A stretch of DNA of 47,080 nt from Bradyrhizobium centrolobii (GCF_001641635.1 NZ_LUUB01000002.1:17169-64248), one strand, 5' to 3'; shown: positions 16,633-26,295, numbered from the stretch's first letter. A program made the numbers and translations. The notes: a model not told the origin generated them from the sequence alone.

Positions 16633-18450
16633 ATGCTTCGTAAAAGCTTGTCTTCCTCGCGCTTGGCGCGGGTTGGGGTTTTCGGGCTTCTTACAGTCAC
16701 CACAGCGGTCATCGTCACCACCGATGCGGCCGAGGCGCGGCGCTATCGGCATCACGCGCACCACCGGGTGCAGCGCGATGCGTCCGAGAGCTCCAGCTCG
16801 CGGTTCGCATCGATCATCGTCGACGGCAATTCCGGCGCGGTACTCCAGTCGACGAGCCCCGACGGGCTTCGCCATCCCGCCTCGCTGACCAAGATCATGA
16901 CGCTCTACCTGCTGTTCGAGCGTCTTGAGTCCGGCAAGATGAAGCTCGACACCGAAATGCCGGTGTCGCAGCACGCCGCCGACCAAGATCCGACCAAGCT
17001 CAACCTGCGTCCGGGCCAGACCATCCGCGTCGAGGATGCGATCAAAGGTCTCGTCACACGTTCCGCCAACGACGCGGCCGTGGTGATCGCCGAAGCGATC
17101 GGCGGCGACGAAGACGATTTCGCCCAGATGATGACGCGCAAGGCGCGTGCACTCGGCATGTCCAGGACGGTCTACCGCAACGCCTCGGGCCTGCCGAACG
17201 ATGAGCAGGTCACGACGGCCCGCGACCAGGCCACGCTCGGCCGCGCCATCCAGGACCGCTTCCCCCGCTACTATCGCTACTTCTCGACCGCCTCGTTCAA
17301 TTTCCGGGGACAGTCGATCCGCAACCACAATCACCTGCTCGGCAGTGTCGAGGGCATCGACGGCATCAAGACCGGCTACACCCGCGCCTCCGGCTTCAAC
17401 CTCGTGAGCTCACTGCACCGCGGCAACCGCTTCCTGGTTGGCGTGGTCCTGGGCGGCCGCAGCGGCGGCTCGCGCGACGCCATCATGCGTAACCTGCTCG
17501 CGGAGAACCTCGAGAAGGGCGCAAGCACCCGCACCGTCGCCGCCATCAGCGAGCGCAACGGCTCCGAGGCCAACACCGACGTCGCCGACGCCTCCGAGAC
17601 CCCGGCCCGTCCCGCTCCGCAGGTGCAGGCCGCCGCGGCTCCCGAAACACCGGCGGCGCGCCCGGCCTCGCGCCTCTCGGCGCTTGCCGCCGCCACCGCC
17701 GCGATGCCGCCGGCCCAGCCCAAGTCGGAAGCCAAGCCGGCCGAAGCCAAGATCGAGCCCGCGCCGCTCACCAATGGCGTGATCGCGAGCCAGCCGCTTT
17801 CGATCATCCCGGGATCGTCCGAGCCGATGAAACCGGTTCGCGTGAAGACCGTTCAGGTCAAGGCCGGTCCGGTGAAGGTCGCTTCCGCTGCCCCGGCGCA
17901 GGCCGCGCCGCCTGTCACCAGCACCATTCCGCCGCGCGCAGACCTCGCCGAAACCTCCGGCGCGGTCGTCGCCCGCGCCGACCTCGTCAACAAGCCTGGG
18001 ATCATCAACAAGCCGGAGGCCCCGAGGGCCGAGGCCGCCCGCACCGAGCTGCCGGCGCAGCCGCCGGGCTTCGGAACGGGCAACGGCATCCTCGGCGTGC
18101 TGCCGGCGACAACCGCCGCCGCGCCCGCGCCGGCCGCCAAGCTCGCTTCCGTCGATCCGGCGCCGCAGTCGATCCAGATGAGCACCACCAAGCCGGTCGT
18201 CACCCATAGCGGCTGGATCGTCCAGGTCGGCGCGCTCGAGAGCGAGAGCGAGGCCCAGCAGCGCATCGAGGCCGCGCGCAGCTCGGCCCGCGGCCTGCTC
18301 AGCAGGGCCGATCCGTTCACCGAGGTCGTCGCCAAGGACAATCGCAAGCTCTACCGCGCCCGCTTCGCCGGGCTCGAGCGGGACCAGGCCGAAGCCGTCT
18401 GCCGCACCCTGAAGCGCGCCGACATTTCCTGCATCACCGTCCGCAACTGA
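16633..18450 (+). CDS. D-alanyl-D-alanine carboxypeptidase with SPOR domain
   Basis: The 605-residue protein is a penicillin-binding serine carboxypeptidase that trims the terminal D-Ala of peptidoglycan pentapeptides in the periplasm. The signal peptide is followed by a peptidase S11 domain (residues ~55-285) with all three active-site motifs: SLTK (Ser84-Lys87), SAN (144-146) and KTG (246-248). Residues ~300-525 are a Pro/Ala/Lys-rich linker with no fold visible. Residues ~525-605 form a SPOR domain (WIVQVGALESESEAQQRI...YRARFAGLERDQAEAVC) that binds septal glycan. The signal peptide supports the ATG at 16633. A terminator follows. The transglycosylase at 1.5-2.5 kb shows a similar C-terminal SPOR-like region. 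Confidence 0.93.
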   Translation: MLRKSLSSSRLARVGVFGLLTVTTAVIVTTDAAEARRYRHHAHHRVQRDASESSSSRFASIIVDGNSGAVLQSTSPDGLRHPASLTKIMTLYLLFERLESGKMKLDTEMPVSQHAADQDPTKLNLRPGQTIRVEDAIKGLVTRSANDAAVVIAEAIGGDEDDFAQMMTRKARALGMSRTVYRNASGLPNDEQVTTARDQATLGRAIQDRFPRYYRYFSTASFNFRGQSIRNHNHLLGSVEGIDGIKTGYTRASGFNLVSSLHRGNRFLVGVVLGGRSGGSRDAIMRNLLAENLEKGASTRTVAAISERNGSEANTDVADASETPARPAPQVQAAAAPETPAARPASRLSALAAATAAMPPAQPKSEAKPAEAKIEPAPLTNGVIASQPLSIIPGSSEPMKPVRVKTVQVKAGPVKVASAAPAQAAPPVTSTIPPRADLAETSGAVVARADLVNKPGIINKPEAPRAEAARTELPAQPPGFGTGNGILGVLPATTAAAPAPAAKLASVDPAPQSIQMSTTKPVVTHSGWIVQVGALESESEAQQRIEAARSSARGLLSRADPFTEVVAKDNRKLYRARFAGLERDQAEAVCRTLKRADISCITVRN

Positions 18451-18473
18451 TCGTCCGCTTCGCTCCGATCCGA

Positions 18474-18502
18474 ATGCCCGCGCTCCCGACGCGGGCATTT
18501 TC
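18474..18502 (+). terminator. Rho-independent terminator of the carboxypeptidase gene
   Basis: ATGCCCGCG and CGCGGGCAT form a nine-base-pair stem with a short loop and TTTTCGTTT downstream, 20 bases after the stop codon. The remainder of the gap to 18675 shows no gene. Confidence 0.75.
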
Positions 18503-18675
18503 GTTTGGGGGATGCGGTGATGCGAAAGCTGTTCCGCGACAACTTCTCGTCAAGAATTTACGGTTAAAATTTAGCTCAAGGGATCGACCACGCCGACAAT
18601 GGCGGGCATCTGGGCGACGGCAAACAGAGCAAGCGGAGCTGACGCGGTACGGGCGTTTGTGGCGTGTTGCCGGAG

Positions 18676-19404
18676 TTAGCCGTTATGCGTGCGAAGCAGA
18701 GTATCCTTGGCCTCGTTTACACGGGCAGCGAGATACGTCGAGCCCCCCTGGTCGGGATGCAGTTTCTTCATCAGGGACTTGTGGGCTCGGCTGATGTCGT
18801 CACGCCCCGCCCCCGGCTGCAAGCCAAGGATCTGATAGGCTTCCTCCGCCGTCATTTTGCCGCCCGCCGCCGTGCGGCGCTGCCCCCCTGCCGCATCGCC
18901 CTGCGCGTTCTGACGCCAAGCGGGAAACCGGCGGTCCAGATAGCTTTCAAGTAAGGCCACGCTCTCGGCATCGAAAGCCGGAGCCATCGCGAGCAGCGCA
19001 GCGAGATCGAACTCGTCGAGATTGCGTCCGGCGTACGGCCCGGCGACGATCTGGCCTCCGAGCCGGCCGCTGTCGTGATCGAGCTGCATGTCCAGGAATT
19101 GCGAGCGCACGCGCGAGCTCTGCCCGGTCGCCTTGGCCGCGCCGCCGCCGAACAGCCCGCCGACATTGCCGAAGGTGGAGTTCGCAAGCGGCGTCCAGCC
19201 AAGCAGGCCTGCGCCGAAGATCCCGAGCGGGATCGCCACTGCCAGTTCGCCTCGCAGGCCGGTGAAGGCCGCAACCGCCAGCGCCACCACGCCGCCGCCC
19301 ACCTTGATGGCACGCGCAAGCACCGCCGGATTGGCGGCACGGAACATCTGGAGCAGCAGATAAAGAGTGACAACGGCGACAACGCCGGCGATCAGGGTCG
19401 GCAT
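18676..19404 (-). CDS. DnaJ-domain membrane protein
   Basis: The 242-residue protein has N-terminal hydrophobic segments (VVAVVTLYLLLQMF, GGVVALAVAAFTGL, VAIPLGIFGAGLLG), a glycine-rich stretch, a ~100-residue middle region and a C-terminal J domain. The J domain begins MTAEEAYQILGLQPGA and contains the essential HPD tripeptide in KKLHPDQGG. J proteins stimulate ATP hydrolysis by Hsp70/DnaK; membrane-anchored types such as TIM14-like or DjlA-like proteins act at membranes. A divergent DUF302 gene begins 144 bases away. The partner and client are unknown. Confidence 0.88.
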   Translation of the reverse strand: MPTLIAGVVAVVTLYLLLQMFRAANPAVLARAIKVGGGVVALAVAAFTGLRGELAVAIPLGIFGAGLLGWTPLANSTFGNVGGLFGGGAAKATGQSSRVRSQFLDMQLDHDSGRLGGQIVAGPYAGRNLDEFDLAALLAMAPAFDAESVALLESYLDRRFPAWRQNAQGDAAGGQRRTAAGGKMTAEEAYQILGLQPGAGRDDISRAHKSLMKKLHPDQGGSTYLAARVNEAKDTLLRTHNG

Positions 19405-19548
19405 GACCGGAATATAATCGTCCCGCCAGAAAAATGCATGGCGGTCTTTCGATGCGCCGGCAACGGCGATGATACAAGAAGTTCGTTTGCCGGAACGTCC
19501 GCACCGCCCGATAGTCCAGCCCGACACGGCCAGGAACGGAGCTGGGAT

Positions 19549-19953
19549 ATGAGTGCAGATGGATTGGTGACGCATGCGAGCCCGTACGGCCCTCGCGAGA
19601 CCATGGACCGGCTGGAAGCCGAGGTGACGGCGAAGGGCCTGCAGGTCTTCGCTCGCATCGACCATGCCGCCGGCGCGGCCGAGGTCGGCCTGTCGCTGCG
19701 GCCGACCGAAGTCCTGATCTTCGGCAGTGCTAAGGCCGGAACGCCGCTGATGCAGTCCGTCCAGTTCATCGGGATCGACCTGCCGCTGAGGGCCCTGGTC
19801 TGGCAGGATGCGTCCGGCGCCGCCTGGCTGTCGTACAACGATCCGGCATGGCTCGCGGCACGCCATGGCGTGCCGGGTGACATGGCCGTGCTTGGCAACA
19901 TGTCGGCGCTGCCGGCGGCGGTGACGAAGGCCGCGACGGCGCCGTCGTCCTAA
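19549..19953 (+). CDS. DUF302 domain-containing protein
   Basis: The 134-residue product matches the DUF302 fold: THASPYGPRETMDRLEAEVTAKGLQVFARIDHAAGA, then RPTEVLIFGSAKAGTPLMQ and PLRALVWQDASGAAWLSYNDP. DUF302 proteins are small soluble or exported proteins of unsettled biochemical function. The ATG at 19549 gives the typical length. It is followed 29 bases later by the tehA-like pseudogene on the same strand, so the two may have formed an operon. No signal peptide is visible. Confidence 0.87.
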   Translation: MSADGLVTHASPYGPRETMDRLEAEVTAKGLQVFARIDHAAGAAEVGLSLRPTEVLIFGSAKAGTPLMQSVQFIGIDLPLRALVWQDASGAAWLSYNDPAWLAARHGVPGDMAVLGNMSALPAAVTKAATAPSS

Positions 19954-19982
19954 CCAGCGGGCGCGAAGATTTGGGGGCGACA

Positions 19983-20472
19983 ATGAGCAAGGGTTTCGAG
20001 CCGCCGATCGTGCCGGCTGCATTCTTCGGCATCGTGCTTGGACTTGCAGGTCTCGGCAATGCCTGGCGCGCTGCGCCCGAGGCTCGGCATCCAGCTCGCA
20101 CCACCGGCAGTCGGCGCGGTTGCGTATCTCGCGATCAATGGCGGCATGCCTGATATGGTCGCGCATATCCTCGTCGGAAACGGGCTGATGATGGCGCTGT
20201 TGCTGCTTCGCCTCCTTCCATGGATCATGGAGCAGCCCTTCTCGGTGTCCTATTGGGGCTTCACCTTCGGAGCGACCGCATTTGCCATCGCGCCGATCCG
20301 CATGACCGGACATGGCGATACCGGGGCGATCGCGCTGCTCGCGCCCTGGCCGTTCGCGGCGACCAACCTCGTGGTCGGATTGATCGCGCTCGGCACGCTG
20401 CGCCTGATCCTGCAAGGGCGCCTGCTGCCGCCACCAGTGGCGGCAGCGTCGTCGCAGGCCGCACCGGCCTGA
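19983..20472 (+). pseudogene. TehA/TDT-family transporter with large internal deletion
   Basis: Two frames join to give the ends of a tellurite-resistance/dicarboxylate (TDT, SLAC1-like) permease, normally about 320 residues and ten helices. Frame one gives the N-terminus, MSKGFEPPIVPAAFFGIV followed by LGLAGLGNAWRAA, with GGGGG before the ATG. Near 20068-20073 it switches to a second frame reading LRPRLGIQLAPPAVGAVAYL and then the C-terminal helices to the stop at 20472. About half of the protein is missing and the remaining length is not a multiple of three, so a deletion with frameshift has occurred and no working transporter can be made. The remaining C-terminal part (MALLLLRLLPWIMEQPF, APWPFAATNLVVG) is well preserved, so the event looks recent. 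Confidence 0.8.
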
Positions 20473-20476
20473 CCGA

Positions 20477-21226
20477 CTACTTCATCTGGCCGATCAGCAT
20501 GGCCGCGCCGCTCGTGGTCTTCGACAATCTCAACAGCGCGTCGCGGCCGCCGGCGGCATAGGCTGCGGCGGCGCGCAGCAGGTCGCGCAACTGCGCCGCC
20601 GCGCCCGGATCGAACCGGCACCAGGCGCCGCCGGTCAGGCGCGCGATCTCGCGGAACGCCTGCTCGGCCACGGCGTCATGGCCCTCCTGAAACAGGAAGA
20701 CAGGTACCTTCAGCATTCCGAGTTCGCCCGCCTTGGCGCAGAGTTCGTCGACCTTCTCCTCCATGGCGTCGCCGACGAAGACCACGGCGCGCACACCGGA
20801 GGCCACCGCCTCGCGCCGGGCTTCGCTCAGCACCTTGCCGATCTGGGTGTCGCCGCCGCGGCAATCGATCTTGCTCATCAGCGTCGCAAGCTTGGTGCTG
20901 TCGGAGATCCAGCCCGTCGCGCGGCATTCGTTGAAGCCCCGATAGTAGACGAGCCGGATGTCGAGGCTGCCCAGCGCCGCTGCCTCGCGGAACATGTCCG
21001 CCTGAAGCGCACAGGCCATATCCCAGGTTGGCTGGCGGCTCATCGTCGCGTCCAGCGCGAAGATCAGCCGGCCCTTCGCGCCGGGCGCATGCGGTGACGT
21101 GGCGCGGGCCTTGGAGACGAAGGCCGCGATGTCCTCCGAGGTCGACGTTTTCGCCTGCGGCAGCGCGCCGTCTCCTTGCGCCGAGACGGCATCGCGGCTG
21201 CGCGGTTTGCTCGGTTCGCCGGACAT
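20477..21226 (-). CDS. VWA-domain protein, TerY-like or unknown
   Basis: A 249-residue protein starting MSGEPSKPRSRD with a disordered first ~50 residues and then a vWA-like Rossmann domain: LIFALDATMSRQPTWDM (a metal-site-like DxTxS motif), GGDTQIGKVLSEARRE and AVVFVGDAMEE. The ATG at 21226 is preferred; one at 21238 would add four residues. It converges with the tehA-like pseudogene (4 bases between stops). vWA proteins of this size without a membrane anchor occur next to stress or tellurite genes, which fits the neighbour, but no function is shown. Confidence 0.75.
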   Translation of the reverse strand: MSGEPSKPRSRDAVSAQGDGALPQAKTSTSEDIAAFVSKARATSPHAPGAKGRLIFALDATMSRQPTWDMACALQADMFREAAALGSLDIRLVYYRGFNECRATGWISDSTKLATLMSKIDCRGGDTQIGKVLSEARREAVASGVRAVVFVGDAMEEKVDELCAKAGELGMLKVPVFLFQEGHDAVAEQAFREIARLTGGAWCRFDPGAAAQLRDLLRAAAAYAAGGRDALLRLSKTTSGAAMLIGQMK

Positions 21227-21351
21227 TCCTGCTCGCATCTTGTGTGAGAGCCTAATGTGGAGAGCGCTCCCTGCCCGGTCAATGCGCAAAGCCTCCGCAG
21301 GCGGTCGCCGGCAGAGGCTTTGAAAGTCGGTTGGCTAAATGAGAGACGCAA

Positions 21352-22212
21352 TCAGCTTTTGGCGGGCGCCATCAAGGCAACCGGACCAGGCTCGAGGATC
21401 TTGGGCGGCGCCGAGCGGGTATCGACGGGCGCGATGTCGCTGTCGGTGGCGCTCAGGAACTTGTCGAGCATGCCCTGGATCGAGTTCTTCGCGTCGTCCG
21501 GTCCGGTGTCGCGCATGTCGTTGTGCTGGAATTCGGTCTTCACGACCTGGATCCCCGCCTTCTCGCATTCCTCGTCGGTGGGGATCACGCCCGGATCGGT
21601 CTTGAACTGCGGATCCTTGGAGCGGAACGACAGGATCTTGAACTTGCCGGCGGTGACGAAGGGCACGCGCAGATTGTCCAGCGTGACGACCTTCTTGACC
21701 TCGTCCGGATACTGCTTGGCGAAATACATCGTGATGTCGCCGCCCATGGAGTGGCCCACCATCGTCACCTTGGCGTAGTCGGCGTTGGGCTGCACCTTCT
21801 TCATTTCCTGCATCGCCAGATGGATGTTGGCGACACCGCGCAGGATCTGCGGCAGCCGGCCGACATAGAGCTCGCCGGGCTTGGTCACCATCGGAGGATC
21901 GGTCGGCAGATCATGCTGCGGACTGACGACGAGATAGCCGCGCGCCGCGAAGATGTTGGCGAGGAAGCCGTACTCGGTGTTCTTGACCGTATTGCCGTGA
22001 TTGATCACGGCGACCGGCAGCGTGATCATGCCGGCGTTGGCCTGCAATTCCTTGTCGCGACGGATCGCGACGTCGACGGGCACCGGACGGTTGTCGCGTG
22101 AAGCGTCGTAGAAGGTGATGGTCTCGTGCTTGATAGCCCACTTGCTCGCCGTGAAATAGGCGACGCCGCAGAGGGCACCGACGGAAACTAGAACGGCAAT
22201 TCCACGCTTCAT
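21352..22212 (-). CDS. Secreted alpha/beta hydrolase
   Basis: The 286-residue product has an N-terminal hydrophobic signal-anchor (MKRGIAVLVSVGALCGVAYFTA) and an alpha/beta-hydrolase fold. The nucleophile elbow is GHSMGG with Ser155, an oxyanion-type NHGN precedes it near residue 71, and the C-terminal half has candidate Asp and His in LSFRSKDPQF and TEFQHNDM. The overall look is of a dienelactone-hydrolase or esterase-like protein acting outside the cytoplasm. The substrate is unknown. A ~350-base intergenic gap with no gene separates it from mipZ. Confidence 0.8.
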   Translation of the reverse strand: MKRGIAVLVSVGALCGVAYFTASKWAIKHETITFYDASRDNRPVPVDVAIRRDKELQANAGMITLPVAVINHGNTVKNTEYGFLANIFAARGYLVVSPQHDLPTDPPMVTKPGELYVGRLPQILRGVANIHLAMQEMKKVQPNADYAKVTMVGHSMGGDITMYFAKQYPDEVKKVVTLDNLRVPFVTAGKFKILSFRSKDPQFKTDPGVIPTDEECEKAGIQVVKTEFQHNDMRDTGPDDAKNSIQGMLDKFLSATDSDIAPVDTRSAPPKILEPGPVALMAPAKS

Positions 22213-22566
22213 TTTCGTCCTCAGCCCCAGACCTTCTGGCCTGATCCCTGTTGAAAATCGTTGGTAGAGGGCTCTCGTCGGCCCCTTGTCGCCTATTCCC
22301 TAATATATGTCACAGCCACGTGACAGGAAGGCCAAATATTGTGATCCGGCAGCCCTTTCATTGTGCGCCGCACACGTTTCTTGGGCACCTTATTCCAGCA
22401 CCACTACGTGAGGGTGTAGGTGCAGTTCGGACGCAACCTCACTCTATCAACTTCAATTTCAGGGCAAATGCGACATGAAAACGGCGTTGCTCCCGCTCGG
22501 TTCCCTGGGAACCGCCGGTTCCAGCCTGGAAATCCCTCTATCGGAAGTAGCGCCGTACCGCCCAAT

Positions 22567-23490
22567 TCAGGCGCCGAGGATGTCGTGAACCTCGAGCGGC
22601 TTGTCGACCTGGCTGAACCACTCGGCGCGATTGGCGGCGCGGCGGCGGCCGCGCTCGTCGAGCGGCAGCTTGAGCTGGCGGAGCAGGCTCGTCACCTCTT
22701 CCCGCGCGGTGAGATGGCCGAGATTGGGCCGCATGCCGAGCGTTGCTTCATCGATCTCGTCGAGGGCGGTCAGGCCGCGCGGAAAGAACTCGCGGTAGAC
22801 GACGCGCTCGGCAAAGCCATCCACGTAGCGGAAGCCGAGCCGCAGCGACAATTCCTTCAAGCCGTCGGCGACGAGCTGCTTGTTGCGGGAGCCCAGCATG
22901 GACAGGCGGTTGCGCACGACGATCCAATCCGTGGTCGAGCCGTCGAGCTGGCGGCGCTTGCGCCTCGTGTCCCGCACCATCTCTGCATAGTGACTCTCGC
23001 CGGTCACCGCATAGTTGGTGGGGTCGACGGTGCCGAGCACATCGAAATCGAGGAAGCTGTCGTTGATCGGCGTCACCAGCGTGTCGGCCATCGAATGGGC
23101 GAGCCGCATCAGATAGCTGTCGGTGCCGGGCGTATCGATGACGATGAAGTCAAAATTGCTCTCGACCGCCGAGACCGCCTCCATGAATTGCAGGAACTCG
23201 GAATTCTCGTTGTCGGCGATCTGCATGGTCTCGCCGAGCTTGATGCAACGATGCACCGGCAACTCGAGGTCGAGCTTGGTACGGCGCGCCCAGGCGGAAC
23301 GGTTGTTGATGTAGCGGGTGAAGCTCTGCTGACGGCAGTCGAGGTCGATGGTGGCGACGCGCTGGCCGGCCTTGAGAAGCGCGACGGCGATGTGCAGGGC
23401 GGTCGTCGACTTGCCGGAGCCGCCTTTCTCGTTGCCCAGCACGACGACATGCGCCGAGCCGGATTGGCTTTGGCTAGCCTGCACAAGCAT
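22567..23490 (-). CDS. mipZ: Division-plane positioning ATPase MipZ
   Basis: The 307-residue protein is a ParA/MinD-family P-loop ATPase with a deviant Walker A, NEKGGSGKSTTA (residues ~20-31), the switch FDFIVIDTPGTDSYLM, and the MipZ signatures RQQSFTRYINNR and the C-terminal ANRAEWFSQVDKPLEVHDILG. In Caulobacter, MipZ forms a gradient from the ParB-bound pole and inhibits FtsZ polymerisation, placing the septum at mid-cell. It is typical of Alphaproteobacteria that lack Min. No parAB genes are adjacent. The gaps on either side (22213-22566 and 23491-23777) show no gene; GGTTCCCTGGGAACC at 22499-22513 is a short palindrome with no U-tract. Confidence 0.95.
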   Translation of the reverse strand: MLVQASQSQSGSAHVVVLGNEKGGSGKSTTALHIAVALLKAGQRVATIDLDCRQQSFTRYINNRSAWARRTKLDLELPVHRCIKLGETMQIADNENSEFLQFMEAVSAVESNFDFIVIDTPGTDSYLMRLAHSMADTLVTPINDSFLDFDVLGTVDPTNYAVTGESHYAEMVRDTRRKRRQLDGSTTDWIVVRNRLSMLGSRNKQLVADGLKELSLRLGFRYVDGFAERVVYREFFPRGLTALDEIDEATLGMRPNLGHLTAREEVTSLLRQLKLPLDERGRRRAANRAEWFSQVDKPLEVHDILGA

Positions 23491-23777
23491 AACGAACCTC
23501 GAACCCCCTGCTGAATATCTTCGAGTTGGCCGCGTCTGCGGTCAAGTGAAATGCGTGACAGGATATCGAAATAGCACTGCATCGCTCTTCATCGTGAACC
23601 GCAGCGCAGTCTTGCGTCTGTGTTCCCGTCCACAATGCAGCGACATCCATTGCGGCGCTGCGCGGGATGCTCTGCCGCATGCGACTGCATGGCGTCCACG
23701 ACCGCCGCTTGTTAAGGTTAGCCGGTCGCGCGGCAGACCGTGCGGCCCACCCGAGTCACAACCATCCCAGAGTCCTG

Positions 23778-24629
23778 ATGTCACCCAGCCCCTTGATCGT
23801 CCGCACGGTCCCCACCCTGCGGCGCGCCGTCGACAATCTTCGCAAGCGAAAAGCCACGGTCGCGCTGGTACCGACCATGGGGGCACTCCATGACGGGCAT
23901 GTGTCGCTGGTGCGCTTGGCCAAGAGACGCGCGAGCCGAGTCGTGGTCTCGATCTTCGTGAACCCGACCCAGTTCGCCCCGACCGAGGATTTCGGCGCCT
24001 ATCCGCGAACCTGGAAGGCCGATATCGCCAAGCTTGCTGCCGAAGACGTCGACATCGTCTGGCACCCTGGCGTCGAGGCCATGTATCCGGAGGGCTTCGC
24101 CACCCGCATCGTGCCGGAGGGGCCGGCGCTGGCCGGACTCGAGGACCGCTTCCGGCCGCACTTCTTCGGCGGCGTCGCCACCGTGGTCGGCAAGCTGTTC
24201 ACGCAATGCCGGCCGGACGTCGCAATCTTCGGCGAGAAGGACTTTCAACAGTTGCGAGTGGTGACGCGGATGGCACGGGATCTCGATCTCGGCATCAAGA
24301 TCATCGGCTCCCGTACCGTGCGCGAGCGCGACGGGCTCGCGATGTCCTCGCGCAACGTCTACCTCTCGCCGGAGGAGCGGCAGATCGCGACCACCCTTTA
24401 CCGTGCGATGAAGGAGAGCGCGGGCCGTATCCGCGCTGGCGAGGCGATCGCACCCGCCATGGCTGGGGGCGCCGAGATGATCAAGGCGGCCGGCTTTGCG
24501 CTCGACTATTTCGAGGTCCGTCACGCTGAGACGCTTGCGCCGGCCAACTCGCGCAAGGACGGACCCTTGCGGATCCTGGTCGCAGCCAAGCTCGGCTCGA
24601 CCCGGCTGATCGACAACATCGCGGTCTAA
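23778..24629 (+). CDS. panC: Pantoate--beta-alanine ligase
   Basis: PanC makes pantothenate from pantoate, beta-alanine and ATP in the cytoplasm, the last step before coenzyme A synthesis. The 283-residue protein shows the family signatures: [10 protein letters not shown] with His at ~38-41 (HIGH-like nucleotide site), [25 protein letters not shown] and the KMSKS-like [10 protein letters not shown]. The start at 23778 follows an in-frame-open but non-homologous stretch. panB and panD are not in the window. It begins 287 bases from divergent mipZ. Confidence 0.97.
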   Translation: MSPSPLIVRTVPTLRRAVDNLRKRKATVALVPTMGALHDGHVSLVRLAKRRASRVVVSIFVNPTQFAPTEDFGAYPRTWKADIAKLAAEDVDIVWHPGVEAMYPEGFATRIVPEGPALAGLEDRFRPHFFGGVATVVGKLFTQCRPDVAIFGEKDFQQLRVVTRMARDLDLGIKIIGSRTVRERDGLAMSSRNVYLSPEERQIATTLYRAMKESAGRIRAGEAIAPAMAGGAEMIKAAGFALDYFEVRHAETLAPANSRKDGPLRILVAAKLGSTRLIDNIAV

Positions 24630-24678
24630 AGCGCGATGAGACCCGGATCTAACGCGGCCCTTCGGGTCCGGATCATGC

Positions 24679-25119
24679 TCAGAGCAGCCCGAGGTCGCGC
24701 AGCTCGCGACGCATCGGCTCGGGCATCGCAGCGATGGTCCCCGCGGCGGCCTTGCCGAGATCGGGTGGCACGGCGTCTTCGGTGAGATAGCGCCAGCCCT
24801 GGAACGGGCGCATCGGCCGCGGCGAGACCGAGATCACCTTGGGCTGCATCACGATCCGGCAGCGCCCGATGCCGTCCTTGTCGCGGAACGGCTCGATGCC
24901 GATGATTTTCTCGCGCGCGGCAATCTCGCCCTTGATCACCCAGTAGAGTGACCCGCCCGAGAGAATCTCATCTCCGCGCTTGGGCACCATGCGGGTGATG
25001 TGGACGTGGTGTTGCGGCAGCCCCTTCTTCTTGGCGGCCTGCATCCGTTCGGCGACCCACTCCTTCAATTCCTTGACGGAGTCGCAGCCGACGGCGAGCT
25101 TGATCAGATGTAGTGGCAT
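24679..25119 (-). CDS. DUF1489 family protein
   Basis: A 146-residue protein beginning MPLHLIKLAVGCDSVKELKEW, with QHHVHITRMVPKR, GGSLYWVIKGEIAAR and GRCRIVMQPKVISV segments, all typical of DUF1489. The family is widespread in Alphaproteobacteria and has no established biochemical function; the mixture of basic patches and the small beta-rich core suggests a nucleic-acid or protein-binding role, which is a guess. Convergent with panC (49 bases between stops). Confidence 0.85.
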   Translation of the reverse strand: MPLHLIKLAVGCDSVKELKEWVAERMQAAKKKGLPQHHVHITRMVPKRGDEILSGGSLYWVIKGEIAAREKIIGIEPFRDKDGIGRCRIVMQPKVISVSPRPMRPFQGWRYLTEDAVPPDLGKAAAGTIAAMPEPMRRELRDLGLL

Positions 25120-25162
25120 GCCCAAACATTTAGCGGGCCGGCCGCGGATTTGAAATGCCGAT

Positions 25163-26146
25163 CTAGTCTTTATCCGCAGCCGCGGGGGCTGGCGCGGCGG
25201 GCGGCGGCGCGAGCGGAACCGGCGCGGCGGCCGGAGCGCGCGCGGCCTTCGGCGCCGGCGGCTTCTTCGCAGCCGGTGCGGGTGCCGAAGCCTGTGCCGA
25301 GGCCGGGGCACGTGGAGCAGGCGGCGGCGCGGCGTTCGCGGCAGGCGCCTGGCGGGCCCCGCCCGTCGACGGCTCCGGCGCCATGATGCTCACCGCCGGC
25401 GTTGACGAGGCGCTCGGGAACTCCGCATTGGTCGGCTTGCCCGTCGGCACCGACGGTGGCAGCGCGGCGAGCGCGGCTGAGGCCGGCATCCCCGGCGCCG
25501 CGGGCGTGTTCCAGGTCGGCGCATAGCGCGCGACCAGCGTATCGTAGAGATGGGAATCCATGTTCGCGGCGATCTGCTGCTGATCGGTCAGAGAGCGGAA
25601 GGCCGCGCAATCGAACTGCGTGCATCCATTGCGCGCGACCAGCACATGCGCGACGACCCCGTAGCGGTCATGCTCCAGCGCTTTGCGCAGCGCCTTCAGT
25701 TCCAGCGTCATGCTGCTTTCGGCAGTCGCGGCATCGCCGAGCGCCGTCAGCCGATCGATCCGCGCTGCGGTGTAGGAGACGGCCGCGGCGGCCGCGTCGG
25801 GCGAGCCGAACAGCGCCTTCTCGCAACCCGTAAGCACGGCGTCGCCGGCAAGATCGTCGAGACAGGACAGCGCGGGCAGGCTCGCGGTCACCATGGCCGG
25901 CGCGCCGGCTGCGCTCGCACCGCCTCGTCCCGCCGGTTCATAGACGCGCATCGTGGCGGCCGCCGCGATGCCGATGGCAAGCAGCGTGATCACCGTCAAC
26001 GCGCCGTTGGCGACCGACTTTTCGGCGCGCACGAGCGTGAACAGGAGGATCAAGCCGAAAAAAGCGGCGGCGGCCAGCGTCAGCCACATCGGGAAGGCCG
26101 GTGAGCGCCAGCTTTGGTCGAGCGAAGTGGCCCATGCCCAGTTCAT
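25163..26146 (-). CDS. Membrane protein with Pro/Ala-rich tail, unknown
   Basis: The 327-residue product has two hydrophobic segments (MWLTLAAAAFFGLILLFTLV and ALTVITLLAIGIAAAATM) near the N-terminus, a conserved ~150-residue extracytoplasmic middle with four cysteines (ALSCLDDLAGDAVLTGCEKALFG, NGCTQFDCAAF), then a ~110-residue Pro/Ala-rich tail. The paired cysteines could form disulphides outside the membrane. I did not recognise a named family; similar proteins are common in rhizobia. It ends 43 bases before DUF1489, same strand. Confidence 0.65.
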   Translation of the reverse strand: MNWAWATSLDQSWRSPAFPMWLTLAAAAFFGLILLFTLVRAEKSVANGALTVITLLAIGIAAAATMRVYEPAGRGGASAAGAPAMVTASLPALSCLDDLAGDAVLTGCEKALFGSPDAAAAAVSYTAARIDRLTALGDAATAESSMTLELKALRKALEHDRYGVVAHVLVARNGCTQFDCAAFRSLTDQQQIAANMDSHLYDTLVARYAPTWNTPAAPGMPASAALAALPPSVPTGKPTNAEFPSASSTPAVSIMAPEPSTGGARQAPAANAAPPPAPRAPASAQASAPAPAAKKPPAPKAARAPAAAPVPLAPPPAAPAPAAADKD

Positions 26147-26295
26147 GCGCGATGTCCCCTCACGCGAGCAAAGAGCGAATTGTCAAGGCAAGCACCGCGA
26201 GTCGGCAACCGCCCCCGCCTCCTTTTCGAGCTGAAGCGGGCCTTTTTGACGGCGGCACGAAACAAACTCGCCGCCAGAGCCGATACGCTGTGCCA

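Noticed and set aside
22499..22513. GGTTCCCTGGGAACC palindrome as mipZ terminator
   Set aside because: No T-tract follows on the minus strand and the stem is short.
26209..26250. Second plus-strand terminator-like hairpin with a T-tract
   Set aside because: The stem is short with a mismatch and no plus-strand gene precedes it; it is weaker than the one at 26539-26586.
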